DNA of 32,323 nt, taken from positions 1 through 32,323 of the forward strand of contig JAQVJI010000011.1 of assembly GCA_028695255.1 (NCBI GenBank), written 5' to 3'. Of the stretch, positions 17,752-28,643 are shown in pieces (the stretch's first letter is position 1; each line of letters starts with the position of its first letter). The translations under genes were made by a program, and so were the position numbers. The stretch comes from Chromatiales bacterium (lineage in GTDB: Bacteria > Pseudomonadota > Gammaproteobacteria > Ectothiorhodospirales > Ectothiorhodospiraceae). The notes beneath the pieces were generated by a model that was not told the DNA's origin, did no database searches, and saw nothing but the letters and a program-made list of their open reading frames with translations.

Positions 17752-20049
17752 TCAAAAAGAAGTACCGACGGTAAACTGGAAGAACTGCGTGTCGTCGCCG
17801 GATTTCTCCACCAGCGGTTTCGCCAGACTGAAGGTCAGCGCACCGACCGGCGACAACCAGGTGGTCGACACGCCTGTCGACGCGCGCATCTCGCCGAGAT
17901 CGACGTCCTCCATGCGAGCGAACACGTTGCCGGCATCGATGAACACGCCGACGCGCAACGAGTTGTCGTCCTCCATGAACGGCGGCGGGAACAACAGCTC
18001 CAACGAACCCGACATCTTGAAATTGCCGCCGAATGGATCGCCGCGCGAGTCGCGTGGACCCAGGCTGTAGTCGCGGAATCCGCGCACCGAGCGCACGCCG
18101 CCCGCGAAGTATTTTTCGAAGAACGGCAGGTCGGTGGTATCACCGTAGCTGTCGCCGATACCGAGGTCGCCGGTCAGCATCAGCGTCAGCTTGTCGCGTA
18201 CCGGCCAGAAGTACTGATTGCGGTAATCGACCTTGTAATACTGTAGGTCGCTGCCCGGTACGGTGGCCTCTAACGAGACGCGCTGAAGATTGCCGCGATC
18301 GGCGAACACGGTGCGATTGCGCGTATCGTGCACGAAACTCGCATTGACCGAGAACAGATCGAACTCGTTGCCGTTGTCGGTCAGGAAGTTCGTGATCTCG
18401 TCGGGCGTGATGCTGACGGTGGTGATGCGTACCCGCTCGTAGCCCGGCGTCAGGCGCACCGAGTCGTGTTCCGTGATTGGAATGCCGTAGCTCACCGTGC
18501 CACCGTAGCGGGTCGACGAATAACGCGAGATCTCCAGTTCGGAGGCGTCCGTCTCGCTGTAGAAGCCGCTGAAACCGCGGCTCACGCCATCGATGGTGTA
18601 GTACGGATTGGTATACGACAGGCTGTAGATGGTGTTGACGCTGCTGTTGTTGAAATTGGCCGCAAGACGCGAACCGCTGCCCATGAAGTTTTCCTGCGTC
18701 AGGCTCAGGTTGAGCAGGAAGCCTTCACTCTGCGAATAACCCGCGCCGACCATGAAGCTGCCGGACATGCGTTCCTTGACGCCGATCTCCAGGTCGACCT
18801 GATCGTCGGTACCGGCCACCGGCTGCGTCTCGATGTTCACCGTCTCGACGAAGCTCAGACGTTGCAGACGTACACGCGAGCGTTCGATCGCCGAGGCGTT
18901 GTACCAGCCGCCCTCGATCTGGCGCATCTCGCGCCGGAACACCTCGTCGCGCGTCTGCTGGTTGCCGGTGAAATTGACGCGTCGCACGTAGACGCGCCGA
19001 CCCGGATCGACGAACAGCGTCATCGCCACCTCGCGCTTGTCGTGATCGACCGTCGGGATGGGATTCACGTTGGCGAACGCATGACCATCGTCGCCCAGAC
19101 GACGGGTGATGCGGTTGATCGCGGCATTGATCCGCCCGCGCGAGAACACCGCGCCGGGCTCGATGCCGATCAATCCCTGCAATTCCTCGTCCATGCCCAG
19201 CAGTTCACCCGCGAGCGCCACGCCGGAGATCGTGTACTGATCGCCCTCGGCGACGTTGACGGTGATGTAGATGTCGCGCCGGTCGGGCGTGATCGTGACC
19301 TGCGTGGAGTCGATGTTGAAGTTGGCGTAGCCGTGATCGAGGTAATGGGAACGCAGCTTTTCGAGGTCCGCCGACAATACCTGGCGCGAATATTCGCCGC
19401 GACTACTGAAGAAGTCGTACCAGCGCGCGACGCCGGAATCGAACAGCTTGAGCAGTTTCTTGATGTCGTAGCCTTCGTTGCCGACGATGTTGACCTGGCG
19501 GATCTCCGCCGGCTTGCCCTCGCCGATGTCGATGATCACGTCGACGCGGTTGCGTTCGAGATCCTCGACGCGGGTATCGATGCGCACGTTGTATTTGCCG
19601 CGCGCGAAATACTGCTGGCGCAGCTCGTTTTCCATGCGTTCCAGCACCGACGGATCGAACACGCGGCCACGGGCGATGTTGACGCTGGCCAGAGACTCGA
19701 GCAGTTGATCGGTCTTGATGTCGGTGTTGCCCGAGATGCGGATGTCGGAAATGGCCGGCCGTTCGACCACCGTCACCACCAGCACGCCCTCGCGGCGGTC
19801 GAGCGACACGTCGGAGAAAAAGCCGGTGCGATACAGCGCGCGCACGATCTCGGCGCTGCGCGCCTCGTCGAAGGCATCGCCGACCTTGACCGGCAGATAG
19901 GTGAAGACGGTGCCGGCCGTGATGCGTTGCAGCCCCTGCACCTCGATGTCCTGCACGGTGAACGTTTCCGCGGTGCCCGTATGCATCCACGCGGCCAGCA
20001 TGCCCCCCAACAGCGCCTTGCCGGCCCGACCCCTCATTCGACGTTTCAT
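17752..20049 (-). CDS. bamA: Outer membrane protein assembly factor BamA
   Basis: POTRA domains (FTVQDIEVQGLQRITAGTVFTYLPVKVGD), GGVRSVRGFRDYSLGP barrel motif, terminal Phe. Confidence 0.97.
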   Translation of the reverse strand: MKRRMRGRAGKALLGGMLAAWMHTGTAETFTVQDIEVQGLQRITAGTVFTYLPVKVGDAFDEARSAEIVRALYRTGFFSDVSLDRREGVLVVTVVERPAISDIRISGNTDIKTDQLLESLASVNIARGRVFDPSVLERMENELRQQYFARGKYNVRIDTRVEDLERNRVDVIIDIGEGKPAEIRQVNIVGNEGYDIKKLLKLFDSGVARWYDFFSSRGEYSRQVLSADLEKLRSHYLDHGYANFNIDSTQVTITPDRRDIYITVNVAEGDQYTISGVALAGELLGMDEELQGLIGIEPGAVFSRGRINAAINRITRRLGDDGHAFANVNPIPTVDHDKREVAMTLFVDPGRRVYVRRVNFTGNQQTRDEVFRREMRQIEGGWYNASAIERSRVRLQRLSFVETVNIETQPVAGTDDQVDLEIGVKERMSGSFMVGAGYSQSEGFLLNLSLTQENFMGSGSRLAANFNNSSVNTIYSLSYTNPYYTIDGVSRGFSGFYSETDASELEISRYSSTRYGGTVSYGIPITEHDSVRLTPGYERVRITTVSITPDEITNFLTDNGNEFDLFSVNASFVHDTRNRTVFADRGNLQRVSLEATVPGSDLQYYKVDYRNQYFWPVRDKLTLMLTGDLGIGDSYGDTTDLPFFEKYFAGGVRSVRGFRDYSLGPRDSRGDPFGGNFKMSGSLELLFPPPFMEDDNSLRVGVFIDAGNVFARMEDVDLGEMRASTGVSTTWLSPVGALTFSLAKPLVEKSGDDTQFFQFTVGTSF

Positions 20050-20051
20050 GT

Positions 20052-21413
20052 TCAGCCGAAAATCCTCGTCAAATCGTTATAGAACGCCAGCACCATCAGG
20101 GCGCCGATGAGCAGCAACCCGATGCGCTGACCGATCGCCTCGGTCCGCTCCGAAACCGGACTCCCCTTGACCGCCTCGATCAGGTAGTACAACAGATGAC
20201 CGCCATCCAGCACCGGTATGGGCAACAGGTTGAGTATCCCCAGACTGACGCTGATCACGGCCAGAAAGGCAAGAAAGGCCGACATTCCCACCAATGCCGA
20301 CAGACCGGCATACTCGGCGATGCTGATCGGCCCGCTGATGTTCTTGAGCGAGGCCTCGCCACGCGCCAGCCGCCATAATACGCGCAGCGTGAGCACGCTC
20401 ATATCCCAGGTCTTCGTCACGGCCGCGCCGACCGCCGCCACCGGCCCGTAACGGACCGTCACGCGCAAGGCCTCCAGCGCCTCGCGATCGATCCAGGGAT
20501 AGGCGCCGACCTGGCCGATCACGCGCTCGCCGTCGCGGCGTGCCTCGGTCGAAAGCGTAAGGTACTCGCGCCGCCCTTCGCGTTCAATCTCGACCTCGAA
20601 GCTGCGGTCGGGTCGCGCGCGCACGAATGCCACCCACGCGGCCCAGTCTTCCAGCCGCTCACCATCGGCGCTGATCAGGCGGTCGCCGGCCCGCAGACCG
20701 GCACGTTCGGCCGGCCCGGCGGCCACCACGTCGCCGATCACGGCCTCGAGAACCGGGCGCCAGGGCGTGATGCCCAGCTTGTCGAGCAGATGCCCTTCGT
20801 CCAGCAGTGCACGATCGCTGCCGAGCGGCAGGCGGCGCAGGGTTTCTCCACCTGCCGCGGTGGTCACGACGACGTCCAGGCCATCGCGTCCGATACCGCG
20901 ATCGAGCAGCGTGATGGCCGCAATGTCCCAGGTCGGCGTTGGCACGCCGTCCACGCTGACGATGCGGTCCTGCGGTTCAAAACCGCCGCGTGCCGCCGGC
21001 GAACCCGGAGCGACCTCGCCGATCAGCGGTGCCATGCCGCTCACGCCGACCATGAACATGAGCCAGTAGGCGACGATGGCGAACAGGAAATTGAACACCG
21101 GACCGGCCGCCACGATCGCCGCACGCCGCGCCAGCGGCTTGCGGTTGAAGGCGCGCTCCACGTCCTCCGGCGCCACCTCGCCCTCGCGTTCGTCCAGCAT
21201 GCGCACATAGCCGCCGAGCGGTACCGCCGCCAGCACGTATTCGGTGCGGTCGGCGCCGGCGATGCGGGTGTACAGCGGACGCCCGAAGCCGATGCTGAAG
21301 CGCAGCACCTTGACGCCCATGCGGCGCGCCACCCAATAGTGGCCGAACTCGTGCACCGTGATCAGAATGCCAAGTACGGCGACGAAGGCGATGGCACTGG
21401 TAAGGAAGCTCAT
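20052..21413 (-). CDS. rseP: Site-2 protease RseP
   Basis: VHEFGHYWVARRMGVKVLRFSIGFG, two PDZ-like regions, LLPIPVLDGGHLLYYLIEAVKG. Confidence 0.97.
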   Translation of the reverse strand: MSFLTSAIAFVAVLGILITVHEFGHYWVARRMGVKVLRFSIGFGRPLYTRIAGADRTEYVLAAVPLGGYVRMLDEREGEVAPEDVERAFNRKPLARRAAIVAAGPVFNFLFAIVAYWLMFMVGVSGMAPLIGEVAPGSPAARGGFEPQDRIVSVDGVPTPTWDIAAITLLDRGIGRDGLDVVVTTAAGGETLRRLPLGSDRALLDEGHLLDKLGITPWRPVLEAVIGDVVAAGPAERAGLRAGDRLISADGERLEDWAAWVAFVRARPDRSFEVEIEREGRREYLTLSTEARRDGERVIGQVGAYPWIDREALEALRVTVRYGPVAAVGAAVTKTWDMSVLTLRVLWRLARGEASLKNISGPISIAEYAGLSALVGMSAFLAFLAVISVSLGILNLLPIPVLDGGHLLYYLIEAVKGSPVSERTEAIGQRIGLLLIGALMVLAFYNDLTRIFG

Positions 21414-21423
21414 GGCGCGGACA

Positions 21424-22740
21424 TCAGGCAGGTTTCAGTTGGTCACGGATGCAGGCGGCGGCATGTTCCCGCGCCTCGCGGTCGGCATCGAGCACCGTCT
21501 GAAGGTTTGAGACCTCGCGCGTGTCCACCCGTTCCAGCGTCCGTTCGATCACGCGCGGGATGTCGGTGAAACGGATTTCGCGTTCCAGAAACGCCTGCAC
21601 CGCCACCTCGTTCGCCGCATTGAGTACCGCACTCGCGGTGCCGCCGGCGGTCAGTGCCTCGTAGGCGAGACGCAGGCAGGGAAAGCGCGCCGGATCCGGC
21701 CGCTGGAAGTCGAGCCGGCCGACCGCGATGATGTCGAGCGGCGCGACGCCGGAGGCCATGCGTTCCGGCCAGGCCAGCGCGTGGGCGATCGGCGTGCGCA
21801 TGTCCGGGTTGCCGAGCTGCGCCAGCACCGAGCCGTCGGCGTAGGCCACCATGGAATGAATCACGCTCTGCGGATGGATCACCACTTCGACCCGCTCGGG
21901 CGGCGCATCGAACAGCCAGCAGGCCTCGATCACCTCCAGGCCCTTGTTCATCATCGTTGCCGAATCGACCGAGATCTTGCGCCCCATCACCCAGTTGGGG
22001 TGGGCGCAGGCCTGCTCCGGCGTCACCGCGTGCAGTTGCGACAGGTCGGCGTCGCGGAAGGGTCCGCCGGAGGCGGTGAGAAGGATGCGTTCGACGCCGT
22101 TTGGAAAACCAACGCCCCCCTCACCCCGGCCCTCATCCGGCCCTTCGGGCCACCTTCTCCCAAAGGGAGAAGGGACGAATGCGTGGCTTTCAGCCGCAGA
22201 GTCGTGAGAAGGACGAAGTGTCGCTGCGCGACTGTTCATATATGGCATGCACTGGAACACCGCGTTGTGCTCGCTGTCGATCGGCAGCAGTTCGGCACCG
22301 CCGCGGCGTATCGCCTCCATGAACAGCGCGCCCGACATCACCAGCGCTTCCTTGTTGGCGAGCAGCACGCGCTTGCCGGCCTCGGCCGCCGCCAGCGTCG
22401 GCAGCAGGCCGGCGGCGCCGACGATCGCCGCCATCACGTAATCGGTTTCCGGCAATGCCGCGACGTGCGCCAGCGCCTCGGCACCGGCCAGCACCTCGGT
22501 CGGCAGACCCGCATCGCGCAGGCGGCGTTCGAAGGCCGGTGCGAGATCCGGGTTGCTCAATACCGCCCAGCGCGGTGCATGGCGCCGGCATTGTTCGAAC
22601 AGCAGTTCGACATTGGAGTGCGCGGTCAACGCCACCACGCGGTAGCGCTCGGGATGACGCGCCAGCACGTCCAGCGTGCTGACGCCGATGGAACCGGTGG
22701 CGCCGAGCACCGTCACGCCGATGAGTCTGGAGATCGTCAT
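21424..22740 (-). CDS. dxr: 1-deoxy-D-xylulose-5-phosphate reductoisomerase with in-frame insertion
   Basis: [83 protein letters not shown]; 438 aa rather than about 400. Confidence 0.96.
   Translation of the reverse strand: MTISRLIGVTVLGATGSIGVSTLDVLARHPERYRVVALTAHSNVELLFEQCRRHAPRWAVLSNPDLAPAFERRLRDAGLPTEVLAGAEALAHVAALPETDYVMAAIVGAAGLLPTLAAAEAGKRVLLANKEALVMSGALFMEAIRRGGAELLPIDSEHNAVFQCMPYMNSRAATLRPSHDSAAESHAFVPSPFGRRWPEGPDEGRGEGGVGFPNGVERILLTASGGPFRDADLSQLHAVTPEQACAHPNWVMGRKISVDSATMMNKGLEVIEACWLFDAPPERVEVVIHPQSVIHSMVAYADGSVLAQLGNPDMRTPIAHALAWPERMASGVAPLDIIAVGRLDFQRPDPARFPCLRLAYEALTAGGTASAVLNAANEVAVQAFLEREIRFTDIPRVIERTLERVDTREVSNLQTVLDADREAREHAAACIRDQLKPA
22108..22240. repeat. Palindromic repeat inserted in-frame within dxr (CCCTCACCCC...CCTTCTCCCAAAGGGAGAAGG type)
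   Basis: Stem CCTTCTCCC (22153-22161) / GGGAGAAGG (22165-22173) with AAA loop; GGCCC-TTC-GGGCC at 22139-22151; encodes an R/G/P/E-rich segment interrupting the Dxr consensus; outer boundaries approximate. Confidence 0.75.
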
Positions 22741-22743
22741 ATC

Positions 22744-23562
22744 TCAGCGCACCGCCAAACCGACCCACGACAGGGCCACCAGAAACACCGGTGCCGCCGC
22801 GGTCAGGCTGTCGATACGATCCAGGATGCCGCCGTGGCCGGGCAGGATCGCGCCCGAATCCTTGGCGCCGGCCTCGCGCTTGAGCACGCTCTCGAACAGA
22901 TCGCCGGCCACCGACAGCAGTGCGGTCAGCAGACACAACAGCACGAAATACGCCCACAACCGCAGTTCGACGTCGAGCAGCCAGGCACCGGCGAGCGCGA
23001 ACGGCAGCACCGCCGCAAGCGCGCCCAGCAGGCCTTCGCGGGTCTTGCCGGGACTGATCTCGGGCGCCAGCCGGACGCGACCGAAACGGCGGCCGGCGAA
23101 ATAGGCCGCGCTGTCGGCAGTGGCGATCAGCAGAATCAGGAACAGCACCAGCACCGGCCGTTCGGCGTGCAGCAGCACCAGGGCACACCAGGCAGGGACC
23201 AGCGTCAGAAAGGCGGCGACGCGCAGACCGTTGCGGCGCGCCGCGAAGGACGGCGCACCCTGCGGGCGATACATTGCCAGCAACACCGGCACCACGCACC
23301 ACCAGAATGCGCCCACGACCACCGGCCAGAGCTGGGCCTGCTGGAACACCAGCCAGCCGACGCCCAGCGTCGCGAGTCCGAACGCCACGACGAACGCCGC
23401 GCGTGGTGCTGCCTCGAACCCGACCAGACGCGCCCATTCCCAGGCGCCGATCAGCATCACCAGCAGCGTGAACGCGGCAAAGGCCGGGTTCGGCAACCAC
23501 AACACGGCCGCGGTGACGCCGGCTGCGAGCAGCAGCCCGGTGATGATGCGCAGTCTAAGCAC
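22744..23562 (-). CDS. cdsA: Phosphatidate cytidylyltransferase
   Basis: Multi-TM protein with SPGKTREGLLGALAAV and KDSGAILPGHGGILDRIDSL signatures. Confidence 0.96.
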   Translation of the reverse strand: MLRLRIITGLLLAAGVTAAVLWLPNPAFAAFTLLVMLIGAWEWARLVGFEAAPRAAFVVAFGLATLGVGWLVFQQAQLWPVVVGAFWWCVVPVLLAMYRPQGAPSFAARRNGLRVAAFLTLVPAWCALVLLHAERPVLVLFLILLIATADSAAYFAGRRFGRVRLAPEISPGKTREGLLGALAAVLPFALAGAWLLDVELRLWAYFVLLCLLTALLSVAGDLFESVLKREAGAKDSGAILPGHGGILDRIDSLTAAAPVFLVALSWVGLAVR

Positions 23563-24307
23563 GCGATGCCACCTGATCGCCGGTACGTCCGAAACGGCGC
23601 TGACGCGCGGCGTAGGACTCGAAGGCGCTGTCCAGTTCGGCGGCGTCGAAATCGGGCCAGAAGCTGTCGGAGAAGAAGAATTCGGTATAGGCGAGCTGCC
23701 ACAGCAGAAAGTTGCTGATGCGCTTCTCGCCGCCGGTGCGGATCAGCAGATCGGGATCGGGCAGTCCCGCGGTGGAGAGGTATTGCTCGAAACAGGCACC
23801 GTCGACCGCGGCCGGATCGATCTGCCCGGCCTTGGCCGCCTCAGCGATGCGTTGGGCCGCCTGCACGATGTCCCAGCGGCCGCCGTAGCTGGCGGCGATG
23901 ACGAGTTGCATGCGGGTGTTGGCCTCGGTCAGGGCCTCGGCCTCGGCAATCTGGCGTTGCAGACGCTCGGAAAAGGCCGCGCGGTCACCGATGAAGCGCA
24001 GGCGCACGCCACGGTTCACCAGCTCCGTCAGTTCGCGCTTGAGGGCGGTGACGAACAGTTCCATCAGGATGCCCACCTCCCAAGTCGGACGACGCCAGTT
24101 TTCACTGCTGAAGGCAAACAGCGTCAGCACCTCGACGCCGCGCTCGTGACACAGGCGCACGACGCGGCGGGTGGCATTCAGCCCCTGCCAATGGCCGGCA
24201 GGACGCGGCAGGTGCCGGGCCTTGGCCCAGCGCCCGTTGCCGTCCATCACGATGGCGACGTGACGCGGCACGATGCGCGCAGTCGCCGTATCCGTCAGCG
24301 CCGTCAT
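23555..24307 (-). CDS. uppS: Isoprenyl transferase (undecaprenyl diphosphate synthase)
   Basis: HVAIVMDGNGRWAKARHLPRPAGH, TLFAFSSENWRRP, DLLIRTGGEKRISNFLLWQLAYTEFFFSD. Confidence 0.97.
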   Translation of the reverse strand: MTALTDTATARIVPRHVAIVMDGNGRWAKARHLPRPAGHWQGLNATRRVVRLCHERGVEVLTLFAFSSENWRRPTWEVGILMELFVTALKRELTELVNRGVRLRFIGDRAAFSERLQRQIAEAEALTEANTRMQLVIAASYGGRWDIVQAAQRIAEAAKAGQIDPAAVDGACFEQYLSTAGLPDPDLLIRTGGEKRISNFLLWQLAYTEFFFSDSFWPDFDAAELDSAFESYAARQRRFGRTGDQVASRA

Positions 24308-24321
24308 TGCGAATCGACGCC

Positions 24322-24879
24322 TCAGACTTCCATCAATTCCTTTTCTTTCTCGGCCAGTACCTTGTCGACCTCGGCGATGTATTTGTCGGTCAGTTTCTGG
24401 ATCTCCTCCTGACCGCGACGCTCGTCGTCCTCGGAGATCGCCTTGTCCTTCAGGCGGTTCTTGAGATCGTTGTTGGCATCGCGCCGGATGTTGCGGATCG
24501 CCACCTTCGCGTTCTCCGCCTCGTGGCGCACCACCTTGACCAGATCGCGGCGGCGCTCCTCGGTCAGCGGCGGCATCGGCACGCGCATCACGGTACCCAT
24601 CGTGACCGGATTCAGACCCAGGTCGGAGGTCAGGATCGCCTTCTCGATCTTGCCCACCATCGACTTGTCCCAGGGCGTCACGGTCAGCGTGCGCGCGTCC
24701 TCGATCGCGATGTTGGCGACCTGACCGATCGGGGTCTCGGTGCCGTAATAATCGACAGTGACGTGATCCAGCAGATTCGGATGGGCGCGGCCGGTGCGGA
24801 TCTTGGCCAGCTCGTGCCGCAGCGCCTCGATGCTCTTGCCCATGCGGGTCGCGGCATCCTTCTTGATGTTGTCGGTCAT
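24322..24879 (-). CDS. frr: Ribosome recycling factor
   Basis: [62 protein letters not shown]. Confidence 0.97.
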   Translation of the reverse strand: MTDNIKKDAATRMGKSIEALRHELAKIRTGRAHPNLLDHVTVDYYGTETPIGQVANIAIEDARTLTVTPWDKSMVGKIEKAILTSDLGLNPVTMGTVMRVPMPPLTEERRRDLVKVVRHEAENAKVAIRNIRRDANNDLKNRLKDKAISEDDERRGQEEIQKLTDKYIAEVDKVLAEKEKELMEV

Positions 24880-24884
24880 CTCGC

Positions 24885-25613
24885 TTATCCCCTTTCTACC
24901 AAAGTGCCGATCGGCTCCCCCGTGACCACGCGCAGCAGGTCGCCCTCGTGGAAGACGTTGAACACGCGCAGCGGCAGGTCGTTGTCACGGCACATGACGA
25001 TGGCGGTGGTATCCATCACACCCAGACGGCGCGTCAGGGCCTCATCGTAGGTGAGGCGTTCATAGCGCACCGCGTCCGGGTTCTTCATCGGATCGGCGTC
25101 GTACACGCCGTCGACCTTGGTCGCCTTGAGCATGAGGTCGGCATTGATCTCGATCGCACGCAGGGTGGCGGCGGTGTCGGTGGTGAAGAACGGATTGCCG
25201 GTACCGCCGGCGAACACCACGATGCGCCCCTTTTCCAGATGACGCACGGCGCGGCGGCGGATGTAGTCCTCGCACACCTGATTGATCTTGATCGCCGACA
25301 TGACGCGGCAGAACTTGCCGACCCGCTCCAGCGCGTCCTGCAGCGCAAGGCTGTTGATGACGGTGGCGAGCATGCCCATCTGATCGCCGGTGACGCGATC
25401 CATGCCGCCCTGTGCCAAACCCGCGCCGCGAAAGATGTTGCCACCCCCGATCACCACCGCCACCTCGACGCCCAGACGGCTGATTTCGGCGATCTCGGTG
25501 GCGATACGGCGGATGATCGCCGGGTCGATGCCGTAGTCCTGTTCGCCCATCAGGGCTTCACCACTGAGCTTGAGCAGGATGCGCTTGTATGCAGGACGTT
25601 TTTCTTCGCTCAT
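24885..25613 (-). CDS. pyrH: UMP kinase
   Basis: [58 protein letters not shown]. Confidence 0.97.
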   Translation of the reverse strand: MSEEKRPAYKRILLKLSGEALMGEQDYGIDPAIIRRIATEIAEISRLGVEVAVVIGGGNIFRGAGLAQGGMDRVTGDQMGMLATVINSLALQDALERVGKFCRVMSAIKINQVCEDYIRRRAVRHLEKGRIVVFAGGTGNPFFTTDTAATLRAIEINADLMLKATKVDGVYDADPMKNPDAVRYERLTYDEALTRRLGVMDTTAIVMCRDNDLPLRVFNVFHEGDLLRVVTGEPIGTLVERG

Positions 25614-25635
25614 GTCGGCTCGTGCAGTCACGGAT

Positions 25636-25658
25636 GCCCCGGCCGGCACGGCCGGGGC
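25636..25658. repeat. GC-rich hairpin between tsf and pyrH
   Basis: GCCCCGGCCG-GCA-CGGCCGGGGC perfect 10 bp stem in the tsf-pyrH gap. Confidence 0.7.
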
Positions 25659-25752
25659 CTTGTCGTTTCGATCGCATTCCCTTGCCCGCCGACAAGTCCA
25701 AACCTGGTCTTGCCGGCGCCTTGTTGCCGGCTCGCGCCGGACCGACCCGACG

Positions 25753-26619
25753 TCAGGCGCCCTTGGCTGCCTGCGCGACTTCGGCCGCGAAATCCTCGCT
25801 CTTCTTCTCGATGCCCTCGCCCACTTCGTAGCGCACGAAGCGGGTGACCGTGGCACCGGCGGCGGACAGCAGCTTGCCGACGGTGGTGTCCGGATCCTTG
25901 ACGAAGGGTTGGCCGACCAGCGTGATCTCGGCCAGATATTTCTTGATGCGGCCCACCACCATCTTCTCGACGATGTCGGCCGGCTTGCCGCTCTCGGCGG
26001 CCTGCGCGGTGAAGATTTCCTTTTCCTTGGCCAGCAGATCGGCCGGCACCTGCTCCTCGCTCACGCACACCGGACGGCTGGCCGCGATGTGCATCGCGAC
26101 GTCGCGGGCCAGGTCCGCATTGCCGCCCTGCATCTCCACCAGCACGCCGATGCGCGTGCCGTGCAGATAGCTGCCGATGATGCCGCCGGCGGCCGACAGG
26201 CACTCGAAGCGGCGCACCTGGATGTTTTCACCGATCTTGGCCACCAGCGCCAGACGCGCCTCTTCCAGCGCACCTTCCATCAGCGCCTCGACGGAGGCCG
26301 GTGCGGCCTCCAGCGCGCGCGCGGCGACGCCGTCGGCGAAACCGACGAAGTTCTCGTCCTTGGCCACGAAATCGGTCTCGGAATTCACCTCGACGATGGC
26401 GGCGCGGCTGCCGTCGTCGGAGGTCGCCACCACGATGCGGCCCTCGGCCGCGATACGCCCGGCCTTCTTGACCGCCTTGGCCTGACCGGACTTGCGCATG
26501 ATCTCGATCGCACCCTCCATGTCGCCGTTGGCATCGGTCAGCGCCTTCTTGCATTCCATCATGCCGGCGCCGGTGCGCTCGCGCAGCTCCTTCACCATTG
26601 CAGCTGAAATCTGACTCAT
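25753..26619 (-). CDS. tsf: Elongation factor Ts
   Basis: [53 protein letters not shown]. Confidence 0.97.
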   Translation of the reverse strand: MSQISAAMVKELRERTGAGMMECKKALTDANGDMEGAIEIMRKSGQAKAVKKAGRIAAEGRIVVATSDDGSRAAIVEVNSETDFVAKDENFVGFADGVAARALEAAPASVEALMEGALEEARLALVAKIGENIQVRRFECLSAAGGIIGSYLHGTRIGVLVEMQGGNADLARDVAMHIAASRPVCVSEEQVPADLLAKEKEIFTAQAAESGKPADIVEKMVVGRIKKYLAEITLVGQPFVKDPDTTVGKLLSAAGATVTRFVRYEVGEGIEKKSEDFAAEVAQAAKGA

Positions 26620-26704
26620 GAAAAAACTCCTCGATGATCGAAACTTGGGCGACCCGCCGTTCCGGCAAGAACGCCGCCGGCCGGTCGCGAATTCAATGTC
26701 CAAC

Positions 26705-26754
26705 GCCGCCCGTCGGGCGGCAGATACGAAGCGCCGGCCTGTTGGCCGGCGCTT
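26705..26754 (-). terminator. Two consecutive hairpins between rpsB and tsf (attenuator or processing site)
   Basis: AAGCGCCGGCC-TGTT-GGCCGGCGCTT (26729-26754) and GCCGCCC-GTC-GGGCGGC (26705-26721), both perfect; no clear U-tract, so full termination is uncertain. Confidence 0.5.
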
Positions 26755-26771
26755 GCTTCATGTGCGCGGCA

Positions 26772-27593
26772 TCATTCCGCGGCTTCTGCCCCCGCCTGCT
26801 CGGCCGGTGCGGCCTTGGCGCGCGGTGCGCCCTTTTTTCTCACCGTCGCCTTGCGCTTGTCCGAACCCTCGTCGACCTCGACGAACTCGTCGCCGGCCGG
26901 ACCGGTGCGGGCCAGGGCCAGGCCCTCGCTGACGGCATCGGCCATCGCCGACACGTACAACTGCACGGCGCGAATGGCGTCGTCGTTGCCCGGAATCACG
27001 TAGTCCACGCCCTCGGGCGAGTTGTTGGTATCGACCACGCCGACCACCGGAATGCCGAGCTTGGTGGCCTCGCTGACGGCGATGCGCTCATGACCGACGT
27101 CGACGATGAACAGCACGTCGGGCAGGCCGTTCATGTCCTTGATGCCGCCCAGGCTGCGCTCCAGCTTTTCCATCTCGCGCGTCAGCATCAGGACTTCCTT
27201 CTTGCCGAGACGGTTGAAAGTGCCGTCGTCGCGCATCGCCTCCAGATCCTTGAGACGCTTGATGGACTGACGCACGGTCTTGAAGTTGGTCAGCATGCCA
27301 CCCAGCCAGCGGTGGTTGACGTAGGGCATCTTGCAGCGGGTCGCCTCTTCGGCGATGGTGTCGCGGGCCGAACGCTTGGTGCCGACGAACAGGATCTTGC
27401 CGCCGTTGGATGCAAGCTTGCCGAGATAGTTGGCGGCATCGCCGAACAGCGGCAGGGTCTGTTCCAGATTGATGATGTGAATGCGGTTACGCTCGCCGAA
27501 GATGTAAGGAGCCATCTTCGGGTTCCAGTAACGGGTCTGATGACCGAAATGCACGCCAGCTTCCAGCATCTGGCGCATGGTGACGCTTGCCAT
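26772..27593 (-). CDS. rpsB: 30S ribosomal protein S2
   Basis: [56 protein letters not shown]. Confidence 0.97.
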   Translation of the reverse strand: MASVTMRQMLEAGVHFGHQTRYWNPKMAPYIFGERNRIHIINLEQTLPLFGDAANYLGKLASNGGKILFVGTKRSARDTIAEEATRCKMPYVNHRWLGGMLTNFKTVRQSIKRLKDLEAMRDDGTFNRLGKKEVLMLTREMEKLERSLGGIKDMNGLPDVLFIVDVGHERIAVSEATKLGIPVVGVVDTNNSPEGVDYVIPGNDDAIRAVQLYVSAMADAVSEGLALARTGPAGDEFVEVDEGSDKRKATVRKKGAPRAKAAPAEQAGAEAAE

Positions 27594-27771
27594 GAGGTGA
27601 ATCTCCGAATTGTATGGGTTGGGCCTCCATGCGTCCCGGACAGCGACCCCGTTGCCGGGGCACCCCGCTGGCCGTGCCGACGCATGTGTGGATTTGACGA
27701 ACCCCGGATTTCCCTCAAAAACCGTAAGCCGGTGGAAAATCTGGGGTTTCGTTTGCGCAAAACGCGGGCGC

Positions 27772-27801
27772 TTTATACCATAAACGCCTTTCCCGCGCCA
27801 A
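27772..27801 (-). promoter_or_regulatory. Putative rpsB promoter with GC-rich discriminator
   Basis: Minus strand TTGGCG-N18-TATAAA followed by GCGCCC; leaves a 5' leader of roughly 170 nt before rpsB. Confidence 0.5.
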
Positions 27802-27859
27802 ACTCACCTGTCGCTCCATCAACCGGACCATTCCCGGCCCCGCGCCGGAACGACACCCC

Positions 27860-28627
27860 ATGACCGTCACCATCAAGACCCCGGAAGAAATCGACAAGAT
27901 GCGCGTGGCCGGCCGCCTGGCGGCCGAGGTGCTGGAAATGATCGAGCCACACGTCCAGGCCGGCGTCACCACCGACGAGCTGGACCGCATCTGCCACGAC
28001 CACATCGTGAACGTGCAGCAGGCGATCCCGGCCCCGCTCAACTACAAGGGCTTTCCGCGCTCGATCTGCACCTCGGTGAACCATCAGGTCTGTCACGGCA
28101 TTCCAGGCTCCCGCAGGCTCAAGGCGGGCGACATCGTCAACATCGACATCACCGTGATCAAGGACGGCTTTCACGGCGACACCTCCCGCATGTTCGTCAT
28201 CGGCAAGGTGCCGCTGGCCGCCCAGCGCGTGGTGGACGTGGCGCACGAAGCGCTGCTGATCGGCATCCGCGCGGTACGGCCGGGCACGCGTCTGGGCGAC
28301 ATCGGCCATGCCATTCAGCGCCACGTCGAGGCGCAGCATTGCAGCGTGGTGCGCGAATACTGCGGCCACGGCATCGGACGCCAGTTCCACGAGGAGCCGC
28401 AGGTGCTGCATTACGGCGATCCAGGCACCGGCATCGAACTGGTGCCCGGCATGACCTTCACCATCGAACCCATGGTCAACGCCGGCAAGCGCCACACGCG
28501 CCTGCTGGCAGACGGCTGGACCGTGGTCACCAAGGACCACAGCCTGTCGGCGCAGTGGGAACACACCGTACTGGTGACGGCCGAGGGTTACGAGGTGCTG
28601 ACGCTGCGCCAGGGCGAGGTCATCTGA
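27860..28627 (+). CDS. map: Methionine aminopeptidase type I
   Basis: IKTPEEIDKMRVAGRLAAEVLEMI, NHQVCHGIPG, GDIVNIDITVIKDGFHGDTSRMF, YCGHGIGRQFHEEPQV, EHTVLVTAEGYEVLT. Confidence 0.97.
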   Translation: MTVTIKTPEEIDKMRVAGRLAAEVLEMIEPHVQAGVTTDELDRICHDHIVNVQQAIPAPLNYKGFPRSICTSVNHQVCHGIPGSRRLKAGDIVNIDITVIKDGFHGDTSRMFVIGKVPLAAQRVVDVAHEALLIGIRAVRPGTRLGDIGHAIQRHVEAQHCSVVREYCGHGIGRQFHEEPQVLHYGDPGTGIELVPGMTFTIEPMVNAGKRHTRLLADGWTVVTKDHSLSAQWEHTVLVTAEGYEVLTLRQGEVI

Positions 28628-28643
28628 AAACCGGCTCCGTCGC

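Noticed and set aside
18328-20082. 584 aa plus-strand ORF opposite bamA
   Set aside because: Antisense shadow; BamA motifs on the minus strand are unambiguous.
21781-23718. 645 aa plus-strand ORF opposite dxr and cdsA
   Set aside because: Spans two well-supported genes on the other strand; composition typical of antisense GC-rich reading frames.
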